From Eutreptiella sp. 'Long Island Sound 2002' (lineage: Eukaryota > Euglenozoa > Euglenophyceae > Eutreptiales > Eutreptiaceae): a DNA stretch of 64,000 nucleotides. The position numbers and the translations under genes are program-made. Under the pieces are notes generated by a model. The model was given only the letters and a program-made list of their open reading frames with translations. It ran no database searches and was not told where the DNA came from. Shown in pieces: positions 25,189 through 35,140 of the stretch. Where the stretch lies: NCBI GenBank assembly GCA_964036045.1, contig OZ038381.1, forward strand, positions 151,174,352 to 151,238,351. Reading direction: 5' to 3'. The first letter of the stretch is position 1, and each line of letters opens with the position of its first letter.

Positions 25189-25794
25189 GTATTCTTCTCC
25201 TATGATGAGTATCTGGACTTGCACTTGGGGCAAAACGTTCAGGGATACCCCAGCCAGGAGCCAGGACGTGACAGGGGCCACAGGAGAAGGCGGAGTGAGA
25301 GCAAACTAGGAAGCACATGGCGAATGGAATGCATCAAGGCCCACAGCATCTGATGCAGGGCCACGAGGTGCTGCAGCCACTGCTGCTCATGCATCCCCCA
25401 ACACACATCCTAGGAGACACCCAGGGACAGAAAATGGTACAAACCCAGCAGCAACCCTTCTGTCCAATTATGTGATGCACAGACCACGCAAAGGAGCCCC
25501 GAGACGTTGAGTTAAATTGATTTCTCTGTGATTCAGAAGGGATGGCAAACCGAAGGGGACTGACGGTCCATTATATGTATGCACACTCTGAGACCAGCCT
25601 ATTGCCCCATGTGAAAGGACCACTGAAAGGCACCAAACACAACATCTCTCTCTCCCTAGTTTGAGCAGTTGTTTTTGGTTTGTGCAACGTCCTAAAACAA
25701 AAAACAACGACTGTGAAGCAGACTCTGATTGGAGAAGAATTTGCTTTTTTTTTCTCGCAGAAACGGCCACTTGAAGGAAGACACAGTCGTGCAA
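25189..25794 (+). other. No gene supported after the exon at 25064
   Basis: Short open frames only. If the GSAP-like gene continues, this is intron; the phase-1 partner exon was not found here. Confidence 0.35.
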
Positions 25795-25843
25795 GGGGGG
25801 GGGGTGACTCCTCGGTTCTGGTAGGTTCCCCCCCCCCCCCCCT
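25795..25843. repeat. G-run/C-run hairpin repeat, copy 1
   Basis: A run of 10 Gs, then TGACTCCTCGGTTCTGGTAGGTT, then about 16 Cs. The two homopolymer arms can pair around a short loop. The same core occurs at 28401 and, inverted, at 30215, so this is a small dispersed element and not a random homopolymer. Confidence 0.7.
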
Positions 25844-25970
25844 CCCTACCCTCCGGGCCCACTTTGTTGCCAAGGGTCAATAGCTACCGGCCATACATGT
25901 GGTTGTGCCAAAGGCACCCAAAAATTTTTTTATTCCCCTTGCCCACTTGGCACCCCTCCCTGCCGAGGTT

Positions 25971-26000
25971 AGAGTTAGGGTTAACCCTAATCCTAAATAT
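25971..26000. repeat. Telomere-type hexamers beside a family A copy
   Basis: GTTAGAGTTAGGGTTAACCCTAATCC: TTAGGG and CCCTAA meet head to head directly before a diverged family A unit. It is interstitial. Confidence 0.65.
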
Positions 26001-27385
26001 TGGGACCGAGCTGGTGGGGGAAGGAACATTGTCTAGGAGACTTCAACGACAAATGAGGTACGCACTGCAAAGTGGATGAGAGCAGCTCAAATGGGACTCA
26101 AAATGAGCTGTATTCATCCGCTTGAGCACCACAACTGGATTGGGATCATTTTTGGAAAACCATGGTTTTGACCCGTTTTGGAGCCATTTGTGGTCCCAAT
26201 GTGGCCCATTTTCAAGGCTCTCTCAGCCTTGAGAGGAGCCAAAATTGCTCAACATGGGCTCAAAATGGGCTCATTCCCCTCGTTTGTGCACCCCAAATAG
26301 TCCAAAGGTATCTTTGGAAAAACACATATTTGATACATTTTTGACTGATTTTTGGTCCCAAAACAGCCCTTTTTCAAGGCATTTTGTGACTGTGGAGTGG
26401 CCAAAATGGCCTGCAATGGGCTCAAAATGGGCTCATTTCACTGGTTTGTGCACCCCAAATGGTCTGGGATCATTTTTGGAAAAACACGCTTTTGGTCCTT
26501 TTTTTGTCCCAAAACAGCCAATTTTCAAGGCATTTTGGGATTTCAGGAGGGCCAAAACGGGCTGCCACGAGCCCAAAATGTGCCAAAAACACTTGTTTTG
26601 GCATTCCATGTGGTCCAAGATCATTTTTGAAAAAAAGTCCCTTTTTTTTTTGCACCCGGTGGACCTCCTTGATCCATTTTGGCACCCACCTTGGGCTACC
26701 ACTTGCAGCTTGCCGCAGCCCACTAGGCCTAGGTACGGGGGTCTAGGCATCGGTTAGGGCAATTTTAGGGGTGGAAATCACCAAAAGTGGATGGTTGCGG
26801 GTGGATTAGGTACGCTCCAAAACGCGTTTTGAGCCACGTAGCCCAAGATATGGTCTGTTTTTGGGTTGGGGCTGTCGGCGGCCAATGTGCACAAATTCTG
26901 GGGCTTTCGGGGGCCTTTTTGGGGGGCGTTTCGCGGACATATTGTGGAGTTAGAGGGCCCTAGAGGGCCCTTCGACACAGGGAAGTCTAGCTGCATGTGT
27001 AGAGTAGCCACTACTATTTCCCTTCATTTGGCAGTTTTTAGCAGGTTCTAGGGTGGTTTTGGGCAAAAAAAGGCTGATTTTGGCCCTAAATTGCAGATTT
27101 TGAAATGGAGGTCTGGCACTTGCGACGCCCGTTCCCGGCCGCCACCATTGAGTTTCTCGCTCATACTTGGTGTGGTTGTCCCTCACACCCTTAGGTAGCA
27201 TCCACCAAAATTTTGGCCAAATCCGAAGCACCACGACGGAGTTCTGGTTTTCCCCCATTTTGCACCTGCTTGCTTGCTTGCGTGCTTGCTTGCTGCTTGC
27301 CAAACCTGTGAGGTCCACCCGAGACACTAAAGAGGGTTATAAAACCAAGACTAGTTCCACCAGCTCGGTGGCCCTAGCCCCAACC
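25985..27385 (+). repeat. Diverged dispersed copy of repeat family A
   Basis: The copy starts CCCTAATCCTAAATATTGGGA and CCGAGCTGGTGGGG and ends GGTCCACCCGAGACACTAAA...AGCTCGGTGGCCCTAG, the same ends as the array units. The interior is longer because it has four of the roughly 160-bp subrepeats (starting near 26120, 26285, 26448 and 26600). The (GCTT)n tract is at 27267-27300. It is clearly older or of a different subtype than the array units. Confidence 0.85.
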
Positions 27386-27453
27386 CTACACTAGTGAGGA
27401 GGTAGAGTCGAGGCCTCTGTTGTTGTAGAGTAACCCCTTAGGCCACCGCGTCC

Positions 27454-28271
27454 AAGCACCAACGGCAGCAGCATGCCGCCGCATTCTGCAGCGCTAGATT
27501 CTGGGAGCTGTTGGTGGGGTTTTTGAAGCATGCTGCAGCGAGCCGAAATTGTCACACAGCGGGCTTTTTTTTTGTCATAACATGTCAAACCTGTGGACCC
27601 TTTGTTGCTTAGATATCTCAAATTGGATGGTAGCTGGTGGTCTATGTACTAGATCCCAGTCTGAGAGGTCCCGGGTCCCATTCCCGGAAACGGCAAATTT
27701 TTGCTTGTCAGTTTTTCTCTATTGTTGCACGGATTTTCGCTTTTTTGGTGTTGTTTTGCCATGTCAAGTCCTGAGGATACTCAAACTACCGAGGCATCAC
27801 AAGAGTCGCAGGAGTCTCAGAAATCTACAAGGAACAAGGAGACAACTAGGAGTACAGCAGATTGTTTGCAGTGGACCATTGGGGGAGCTATTGGGGACCA
27901 CCTTAGCGTGACTGACAACCAAGGTGAGTCACAAAATGGGAAACTAAATTGCAATCTCTGTGCTGTTTGGTTATCTACAAAAGGGGCCATCTTGAAGGAC
28001 CATATTCTAGGGGAAAATATGAAGCAACAAGGAGGAGCAGTAGTAAAGTATGAGGAGGAGCAGTAGAAACACGCCCGTTATGAGTTAATTCAGCAGTGTT
28101 GACATTTGCAAGGGGTTAGGGCACGTGATTCACTGTGTTTTGGTCTGCTTTTTGAAACCTGTGTCGCTTTCGGAAAATGATGGTACCCTTGACCAACACC
28201 TTGAAGCATGCCGCCGCATGCCACAACATGCTGCAGCGAGCCAAAAGTTTCTTGGGGACCGGTGGTGCCTG
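27454..28271 (+). mobile_element. hAT-like non-autonomous element, copy 2, with 8-bp target duplication
   Basis: Terminal inverted repeats are CAAGCACCAACGG on the left and CCGGTGGTGCCTG on the right, flanked by ACCGCGTC (27446-27453) and CCCGCGTC (28272-28279), which match at 7 of 8 bases. Eight-bp duplications and short TIRs are hallmarks of hAT elements. Subterminal GCATGCCGC motifs repeat at both ends. Inside, the frame beginning MSSPEDTQTTEAS (27761) includes CNLCAVWLSTKGAILKDH, a C-x2-C...H arrangement like the N-terminal BED zinc finger of hAT transposases. No catalytic domain follows (stop at 28064), so the element is non-autonomous. Confidence 0.75.
27761..28066 (+). pseudogene. BED-finger-like transposase N-terminal remnant
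   Basis: About 101 codons. An acidic, Ser/Thr/Glu-rich leader (residues 1-40) is followed by a segment with Cys-x2-Cys and a downstream His about 15 residues later; the expected fourth ligand is not clear. BED fingers bind the subterminal repeats of hAT elements. The frame ends 36 residues after the second Cys, so dimerisation and catalytic regions are missing. A GGTGAGT motif at 27924-27930 could be a splice donor, in which case the finger would be intronic. Confidence 0.4.
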
Positions 28272-28396
28272 CCCGCGTCTCTGCCAGGCTGGACTAGACC
28301 TCTGCTAGCTGTCTCACCCCCCCCCCCCCCAGAGACGCCCTCCTCGGCGGCTATTCCCCCCCCAAGACCCCCCCCCCCCTCTCCCCTTGGGGGCAC

Positions 28397-28452
28397 GGGG
28401 GGGGGGGGGCGACTCCGCGGGTCCTAGGACGCCAACTACCCCCCCCCCCCCC
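28397..28452. repeat. G-run/C-run hairpin repeat, copy 2
   Basis: A run of Gs, CGACTCCGCGGGTCCTAGGA and CGCCAACTA, then about 14 Cs. The core resembles the copies at 25795 and 30215 (GACTCC...GG...). It is followed by GGGGCCTCCGGCCAACAGTT, which also flanks the copy at 30215. Confidence 0.65.
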
Positions 28453-28559
28453 TCCCAGGGGCCTCCGGCCAACAGTTAGTTGCCAAAGGTGCCGCCCTCA
28501 GTAGTCCATGGGCTCTCCAGGGGCACCAAAGCCGCCCAAAGAAAATTTTGTCCACTTTG

Positions 28560-28720
28560 CACCCTAGCACAATCCTTAAACCCAACCCTGACCCTAATAG
28601 CCACCCCAACCCTCAACCTACTCCTACCCCTACCCCTACCCCTACCCCTACCCCTACCCCTACCCCTAGCCCCAAGCCTAGCCCTAGCCCTAACCTGAAT
28701 CCTAACCCTAATCAAGACTG
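28560..28720. repeat. Degenerate CCCTAA / CCCCTA hexamer tract
   Basis: Mixed CCCTAA, CCCTGA, CCCCAA and a run of about seven CCCCTA hexamers lead directly into the ACCCTAATCAAGACTG start of a family A copy. The hexamer register is kept across the boundary. Confidence 0.85.
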
Positions 28721-29890
28721 AATATTGGGACCGAGCTAGTGGGGGAGGGAACATTAGATATGCATGGGGAGGGACACCAATGAGTCACACATTGAAGGCC
28801 GTTGACAGAGTGGAATCAGCTTGCAAGTGATCCCCTTCACCACAAAGCCCACTTTCCAGGCTTTTGTTGGACTTCTAAGGGACCAAAATGCCCCCAAAAT
28901 GGGCTCAAAATGGGCTCATTTCACCCGTTTGTGCACCCCAAATGGTCTAGGATGAGTTTTGGAAAAATGCGGTTTTGACCCATTTTTGACGCATTTTTGG
29001 TCCCAAAACATCGCATTTTCAAGGCATTTTGGGATTTTTGGAGGACCAAAATGGACCACCACAAGCTCAAAACGGTCCAAAGACACTTGTTTTAGCATCA
29101 CACATGATCTAGGATCACTTTTGAGAAAAGTCATTTTTTTGCCCCTACTGGACCCTGTTGACCCATTTGGGCACCCACCTGTTTGGGCTTGAGCTTGCAG
29201 CTTGCCGCAGCCTAGTGGGCCTAGGTATTGGGGTCTAGGCGTCCGTTTGGGCAATTCTAAGGGGTGGAAACCACAAAAAGTGGGGGGTTGCGGGTGGATT
29301 AGGTGCCCTCGGAATTGCATTTTGAGCCATGTAGCCAAAGATATGGCCTATTCTTGGTTTGTGGTTGTCGCTAGCCAATCCGCACAAAATTTGGGGCTTC
29401 TGGGGGCCTTTTTGGGTCGTTTCCGGGACATATGGTGGAGTTAGAGGGCCGCAAGGAGCTCGTTGACACAGGAAAGTCAAGCCGCACGTTGAGTGTACCC
29501 ACCGTTTCTCTTTGTTTGGCCGTTTTGAATGGGTTTGAGGGCTGTTTTTTGGCCCAAAAATGGCTGTTTTTGGCCCTAACCTGCAGTTTTTGAAACTGAG
29601 GTCCGCCACTTGCGAATCCCGTTCCCGGCCGCCACCGTTGAGTTTTTGGCTCATACTTTGTGTGATTGTACTTCACACCCATAGGTATCATGGACCAAAT
29701 TCCAGCCGAATGAAAAGCACCATGACGGAGTTCTCATTTTTCCCCATTTCGCGCGCTTGCTTGCTGCTTGCTTGCTGCTTGCTGCTTGCTTGCTTGCTGC
29801 TAAACCTGGTAGGTCCACCCTAGACACTAAAAAGGGTTATAAAACCAAGACTGGTTCCACCAGCTCGGTGACCCTAGCCCTAACCCTAGC
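28704..29890 (+). repeat. Dispersed copy of repeat family A
   Basis: A full unit of about 1.19 kb, of the ACACCAATGAGTCACACATT subtype. It is close to array units throughout, with the (GCTT)n-type tract at 29754-29800 and the standard 3' end GGTAGGTCCACCCTAGACAC ... AGCTCGGTGACCCTAGCCC. CCCTAG/CCCTAA hexamers follow on its right too. Confidence 0.9.
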
Positions 29891-30779
29891 CGTAGCTCTC
29901 ACCCTAGGCTAGTCACAGTGAGTGTAGGGGTCCAAAATGGAGAGCAATGATGTGGCAATAGCAGCCATGAAAGAAATTTGGGGGATCTTATTCAGCCCAA
30001 TCAACATGGCTGGCATGGCCAAACTAGCTGGCTGCAAGGGTTAGGGTTAGGTTTATGGTGATGATATGGTTAGAGGGAGGACAAGTGGAGGTAAGGGGAG
30101 CCTGTGCCCCCCCCCCCCCCAACACCCCAAATCGCCCCACCTGGACCCCCCCCCCCCACTGACCCTCCCGGAGCCCCCCCCCCCCCCCAGGGTGCCTCCG
30201 GCCAACAGTCAGTTGGGGGGGGTAGTTGGCGTCCAGAACCGAGGGGTCGCCCCCCCCCCCCCCCGTGCTTGGGGGGGAGTCGCGTACAAAAGCGGGGAGA
30301 CGTCCCCCCCGTGGGTTGTGCACATGAATCTTGATGTCAGATAGGCTGCCGGCCTGGACCATGTCAGCTTGCTCAACCATTCCTCATGCAGGGCGGGCCC
30401 CCAAGCACTTTGGGGCGCCTGGGATGCCCAGTCCGGTGACACTACCCCCTCACCCCATTTTTGCCAATTTGGGTGAGTCAACAGTGGCTCCCACCCAGCC
30501 TTGGGTTTTGCAAAAGTGAGACACCCCTCTTAGGGAAGGTGCTATCTAGATGGGGCAGCAGTACCACTGCCGAAATGAGTACAGCCAGAAACAGAACAAT
30601 AAACCAAACCAAGAAACAGGCCCGCGTGACAAGTGTGGCACACCTGATACAGAAAGTGGGGCAGACCCCTGTGTTGTATGGGTGTAGGGGTCTGGCAACA
30701 CCTCATGGCTGATACCTGTCGAAGAAACCCCTCCTCCACATTGAACAGCCCAGAGAGCAACCACAACACAACTAACATA
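29891..30779. other. No gene supported; poly-C/poly-G-rich segment
   Basis: From 30100 to 30310 there are at least seven homopolymer C or G runs of 7-15 bases. TTAGGGTTAGG occurs at 30041-30051. No coding region was recognised; open frames here are proline- or glycine-rich artefacts of the runs. Confidence 0.4.
30215..30264. repeat. G-run/C-run hairpin repeat, copy 3 (inverted)
   Basis: GGGGGGGGTAGTTGGCGTCC, then AGAACCGAGGGGTCG, then about 15 Cs. Its reverse complement matches the core of the copies at 25795 and 28397. Confidence 0.65.
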
Positions 30780-31125
30780 CACCCAGTGATTGTATAGGCC
30801 AGAGCAGTATAGACCTGCAATCCGCAGGCAATTAACAGATACCAAGTGACTGTGTAAGCCAGAGCAGCACTGACCTGTGCATCAATACAGCAGGGTGCAT
30901 ATTTATTCCAAGCTTCTCACATTTTTATCCTGTGACTTTTTGAGCCAGAGCAGTACCGACATGTTGCAATACAATAGGGTGCACTGATTATTTCAAGCAT
31001 GTCACAGACCCCCAGTGACTATATCAGCCCAGTACCGACGTGTGCAGAAATACAGTAGGGTGCAGCAGCCATTCCAAGCATCTCACAGATACCCAGTTCA
31101 TAAGCCAGGGCAGTAGGGGCTCTGT
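30780..31125. repeat. Diverged tandem repeat, about 80-bp unit, 4-5 copies
   Basis: Copies start near 30781, 30841, 30929, 31010 and 31090. Shared words are (C)CAGTGACT, AGCCAGAGCAGTACCGAC, ATACAGTAGGGTGCA and TTCCAAGCATCTCACAGA. They differ by substitutions and small indels. Confidence 0.8.
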
Positions 31126-33764
31126 GTGCTATCTGGCCAATGGGTCTAGGGCTGCAGACGCCACCGATCACCATCCGGGGAACACGCTTGTAGTGTGAAT
31201 TGGGACAGTTACCAACACTTGTCTGCCCCCAGTGCATTGTTTAATTCAATAGTCCTCAGCCAGCCCCAACTCTGAGATGGGGATAAGGGGAGATGGATTT
31301 AGGACCTGCAGACAACGCAGCACCCTTGGCCCAGTGACCAAGAGTAACAGCTCCTCCGCCTCCTCCTCCCATTTTTGAAATGAAGGATTGGCGGAGTTGA
31401 TACCCTCGGGGTCGATGTGGCTATGGCGTGACATTTCACCAAGGTGGCTCTGCCACATGTTTGTTATCCCGGCAGGGAAGTGCTCTGCAAACCCAGGGAC
31501 CTCCATGCGTGACCACTGGACCACTCCCACCGGCGTCTGGGGCTCTCGGTCAGCTCGACTTGGGAGTCTTGTGGCCAGCAGGACTACTGACAGGCAGGCG
31601 GGAGATGTCGTGTGCAGTGTGGCGTGCATGCCGGGCAGAATTCTCTGATAGGGATTGGGCTTTGGGGCTTTTTGGCGCCTTTTTGGGCCGTTTCTCGGAC
31701 ATATCATGGAGTTGAGGGGCACTAGAGGGCTCTTTGACACGGTGAAGTCTAGCCGCACGTGGACTGTAGGCACCGTTTCCCTTCGTTTGGGCGTTTTGCC
31801 CGGGTTTAGGGGCTATTTTGGGCGAAAAATGGCTGTTTTTAGCCCAAATTTGCGCAGATTTGGGAGGGCACCTCCCGACCTGGCGCCCGCCTCCTGGTGC
31901 ACACTGGATCATATGGTGTGCTGGCCAGCAGTTACAGTTAGTAGTAGTGACAGTTACAGGAGTATCTCGCAAGTGGTAGTGTGACTGGATGGGTCAACAG
32001 GAGGGCCACAAGTAGAGTATGTGGCTTGGGTGGCCGGCAGCATACCAGGGAACACCCAACGTGCCCCAGACGGGCACAAAGGGAGACAACAGCTGATTGG
32101 TCAGATTCCATGCTCCTTGGCTGACCCCAGGGTCACAGCGGCACACACAGGGTCACAGTGCAAAGATGTATCCATTTATTTTTAATTTATGTCAACAGGT
32201 AAAGCAATCAGGACACATGAGGATGCGCACAGGCAACCACAGTATAAGCATGGACAGAGAAAGCTTGCAGGGGCACGTGTGCTGTGCCAAAGGGCTGCCA
32301 AAATGCGCATCACACATGATGCATATCATTCACATTGTAAACATACCTGGCCGCCCTCACACCAAGGGACTGTCCCTGCGCTGAGGTGTTGTGACTGGGC
32401 TGAAAGGCTTTGTTGCAAACCAGCCTACCAGAACGGATGTACACTGCTGTCCAGTGTCCAGAGAAGGATGTAGGCTGAAGGATTTGTCATGCATCTCTGT
32501 GTGTGGCAGCAAGTCTCGCGCTCTGTGTGTATGGACGTTGGTGTAAGTTTGGGTATTGCCCTGTAGTGCTGATCTCATCACTGCTCCTCCCACTACTATT
32601 TGCTGCTTTGTGTATTGAAGTTATCTTATTCAGCATTCAACTGAGCTGTATTGCCCTGCTGCCCTGAGCCCCAAGTTCCAGCTTGTTCTCTCTCTCGTCA
32701 CCATAGGTCAAGAAGGGCATATGCAATGCTTGCAGTTTATGCCGTACAGTGGTGCATGTCTGCACGCGGCGTGCTCTGAGCCCTCAAATGCTGTGAGGTG
32801 TGCACAGGTGGAGACGTATCAAGGAGGTATCATAGTGACCTGGCTGAAAGTGGCCACAACAGATTTTTGCACCCGCTTTTTGACACCCACATTTGTGACA
32901 TCCGCGTCCGTGGCCAACTGCGGTTTCTGGCGCTGCGTCTGATCCTACTTCCAGCTCTGATGCTGCTGTCCTAAGCCCTACTCTGCACATTGCATGCAGG
33001 TTTTGTGTGACGGATCGTCAGGCGGGCTGTGGGCGTGTGGATCACCCTAGCAAAGTGGCGCTGCCAAGCCCTGCTTCCTTCCTCAATACTTGCATGCCCC
33101 TGCGAGTGTATGGTATGCTCATGGGAATGTTCTGTGGAATTGTGCGCATTTGTGGCCATGTAGATACCTTTGGCGACCCGCATTCGTTCCTCCGCCTGTC
33201 AGTACAAGATGCTTCTTGACCCTCTCCTTGGGTTGCTATCCACTATTGTCCTGTGGTGATTTCTTTGTGCTTCAAGACTTATTGAGAGCTGTCAAACGTC
33301 AAGAATCTTCGCGCACCTTCAACACTCCTCCCTGCCCAGATGTCAGACTGCAGGCAGTGGTGAGCCAGGTGGACCGCAATTCGGTGAAAAGAGGAGAAAT
33401 TAGACTCGGCTCAAAATGCAAGGCGGGGCCCGAAGCAGAGGCGCAGGGGAGTGACTGTTGCCAAAAATTGTCCTGGCCCCTGTCAGCCACTGTAGGCAAG
33501 CCAGGATTGGGCAGGATGGACGCTGGAGGAGGTTGGTCTCTGAGGGATCTCCGGGCGTCCTGCGGTCCATAACTGGTGGCCTTTGCCAATACTAGTGCGG
33601 GGATAGGGTAAGGAAGAGGGTACTGCCTCCTCCTCCGTTCAGGATCCAGCGTTGGGGACGTTGGCTAACATGGGAAGAACCAGGGTTGCCCCTCCTCTTC
33701 CTCCCCTTTGAGCACTGTCCTCCCCCCTGCCCTTCCTATGTCTGTTGTAACTAGGTTTGTAGTA
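31126..33764. other. No gene supported, apart from a family B fragment
   Basis: A fragment of repeat family B lies at 31655-31890. Possible exon-like pieces with acceptors at about 32706 (CACCATAG) and 32999 (CATGCAG) were examined; the text after each is short and unrecognised. A 160-codon open frame at 33090-33572 has no known motif. Confidence 0.35.
31655..31890 (+). repeat. Fragment of repeat family B
   Basis: Matches the 3' half of the family B unit at 62980-63215: GGGCTTTTTGGCGCCTTTTT, GGGCCGTTTCTCGGACATAT, GGCACTAGAGGGCTCTTTGA and GGGAGGGCACCTCCCGAC. It has no unit ends. Confidence 0.8.
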
Positions 33765-33842
33765 AAACCCTTGTTTATGCAAATACACAACAGTTTAATC
33801 CATGCTACCGTGTTCTTGGTTCCTCATACTCACTGAGTTTTT
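33765..33842 (+). repeat. Split direct repeat A1
   Basis: AAACCCTTGTTTATGCAAAT ... TGTTCTTGGTTCCTCA.ACTC ACTGAGTTTTT, matching A2 at 38501 over 78 bp with only a few differences. Confidence 0.9.
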
Positions 33843-33955
33843 GTTTTAATTCCCGCCAGGGTAGCTGAATGCCTGAGCCACAGAGTAACATGGAGCTGGA
33901 CAACGGAAAGGCAGACAGCGGGCGTGAGAAAGCGCATCCGCAAGCCGCTATGCCT

Positions 33956-34037
33956 GGGCCCCACAACAGACGGACAACACACCACGAGAAGTAGCGGGCC
34001 CCACAACAGACGGACAACACACCACGAGAAGTAGCAG
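33956..34037 (+). repeat. 41-bp tandem duplication
   Basis: GGGCCCCACAACAGACGGAC and AACACACCACGAGAAGTAGC occur twice in direct succession, just before the Gag-like coding region. The copies are identical, so the duplication is recent. Confidence 0.9.
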
Positions 34038-34756
34038 TCAAGGCCCTACGACAATGGCGCCAGTGGACAGAAGGCCCTTACGCATCCCTGGTGGAGAAGG
34101 GGATTCATGCCAAACAAATCGCGGAATGGACCGTCCAATTGGAACAGGACTTGGTGGAGCACGAGGTACCCGAAGGAGCCATGGGGGCCCTGTGCACGAG
34201 AGCAGGGCTGCAGCACTTGGACAAACCCCAAGCTCTGGTGGCGCTTGCGGTATATCGAGAATGAAAACATCTCCAGCCTAACTTCATTAACGGGACTTTT
34301 TGTGGAGACGGGGAAAACAACGACAAAATACGCATATGGAGGAAGGACAAATGGAACCCAAAGAAGCATACAAGTCATACAAGGATAAAGCCCCTGCATG
34401 GGCCACGGAAGAACTGGCGTAGCTCATATGGACCGTGGTAAATGCTTTAAATGTGGCCAGACAGGCCACTGGGCGGCGACATGTTCAATGGCAGGAAGGA
34501 AGGGGGGGGGGGGGTCCAATTTGTCGGGCACCAGCAGCTGTGGGTCTCCGCCAAGGGGGTTGCTTTTGACATGCAAGGACCTCCCCGCGCACCCTGCAGA
34601 TTGTGTGGGGGGAATCACTGGGAACAGAGCCGCCCCATGAACCCGGAGAACCAACAGCCACAACCACAATTCCTAGGGCCCCCTCAAGGGGGGGGGAGGG
34701 ATGATGATGCCACAAATGAACCCGCAACAGCAAATGAAGGCCCAGCAAGCAGGTAA
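34030..34756 (+). pseudogene. Gag-like region with CCHC zinc knuckle (broken)
   Basis: The first part, in one frame from about 34034, is a helical, Glu/Leu-rich stretch ending at a stop near 34263. Then, in another frame, C-F-K-C-G-Q-T-G-H-W-A-A-T-C (34443-34484) is a perfect C-x2-C-x4-H-x4-C knuckle, the nucleic-acid-binding motif of retroelement Gag proteins. A second, imperfect knuckle (CRLCGGNHWEQS, near 34600) has lost its last Cys and sits in a third frame. The frame changes show at least two indels. A G-run of 12 at 34502 may explain one slip. Confidence 0.65.
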
Positions 34757-34808
34757 CATGCCAGGCCTAGCAAATGAAGGCCCAGCAAGCAGGTAACATG
34801 CCAGGCCT
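34733..34808 (+). repeat. 40-bp tandem duplication
   Basis: CAAATGAAGGCCCAGCAAGC and AGGTAACATGCCAGGCCT occur twice in a row inside the retroelement. Confidence 0.9.
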
Positions 34809-35140
34809 GTCCAATGTGGGACAGACCCAAATGGCACAGGCACACAAACAAATGGAGTCCATCTACAAGGAGCTGAGATTTCGCTTCGGAGGACATGCCT
34901 AGGGACACCCAGGGGCGATCGCGTAGGGGGCAAGCACAACTGTATACATGGCTCAAGTGCAGGTCGCAGTACGGAGATATTTTTCAATCTCCACGGATGA
35001 GTGGACTGAAGGCCCACTGCAACCAACTTGCGGCAAGAGCGATCACCCCAGGGTCCTGAAAAATTTACATTTCAGCACTGCGGCAATTCATCAGGCACAA
35101 CGACCCCTCCCAACCTTTCGATGGCGCTCTTGATGATAGA

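Noticed and set aside
27607-27692. A tRNA-Tyr gene (a 7-base loop with GTA between weak stems, then a good T stem)
   Set aside because: No acceptor stem pairing, D arm and A box poor, T loop reads TCCCATT instead of TTCGANN; at most a decayed tRNA-derived piece.
33090-33572. 160-codon open frame as a gene
   Set aside because: No recognised domain, no convincing start or splice context, composition like neighbouring non-coding sequence.
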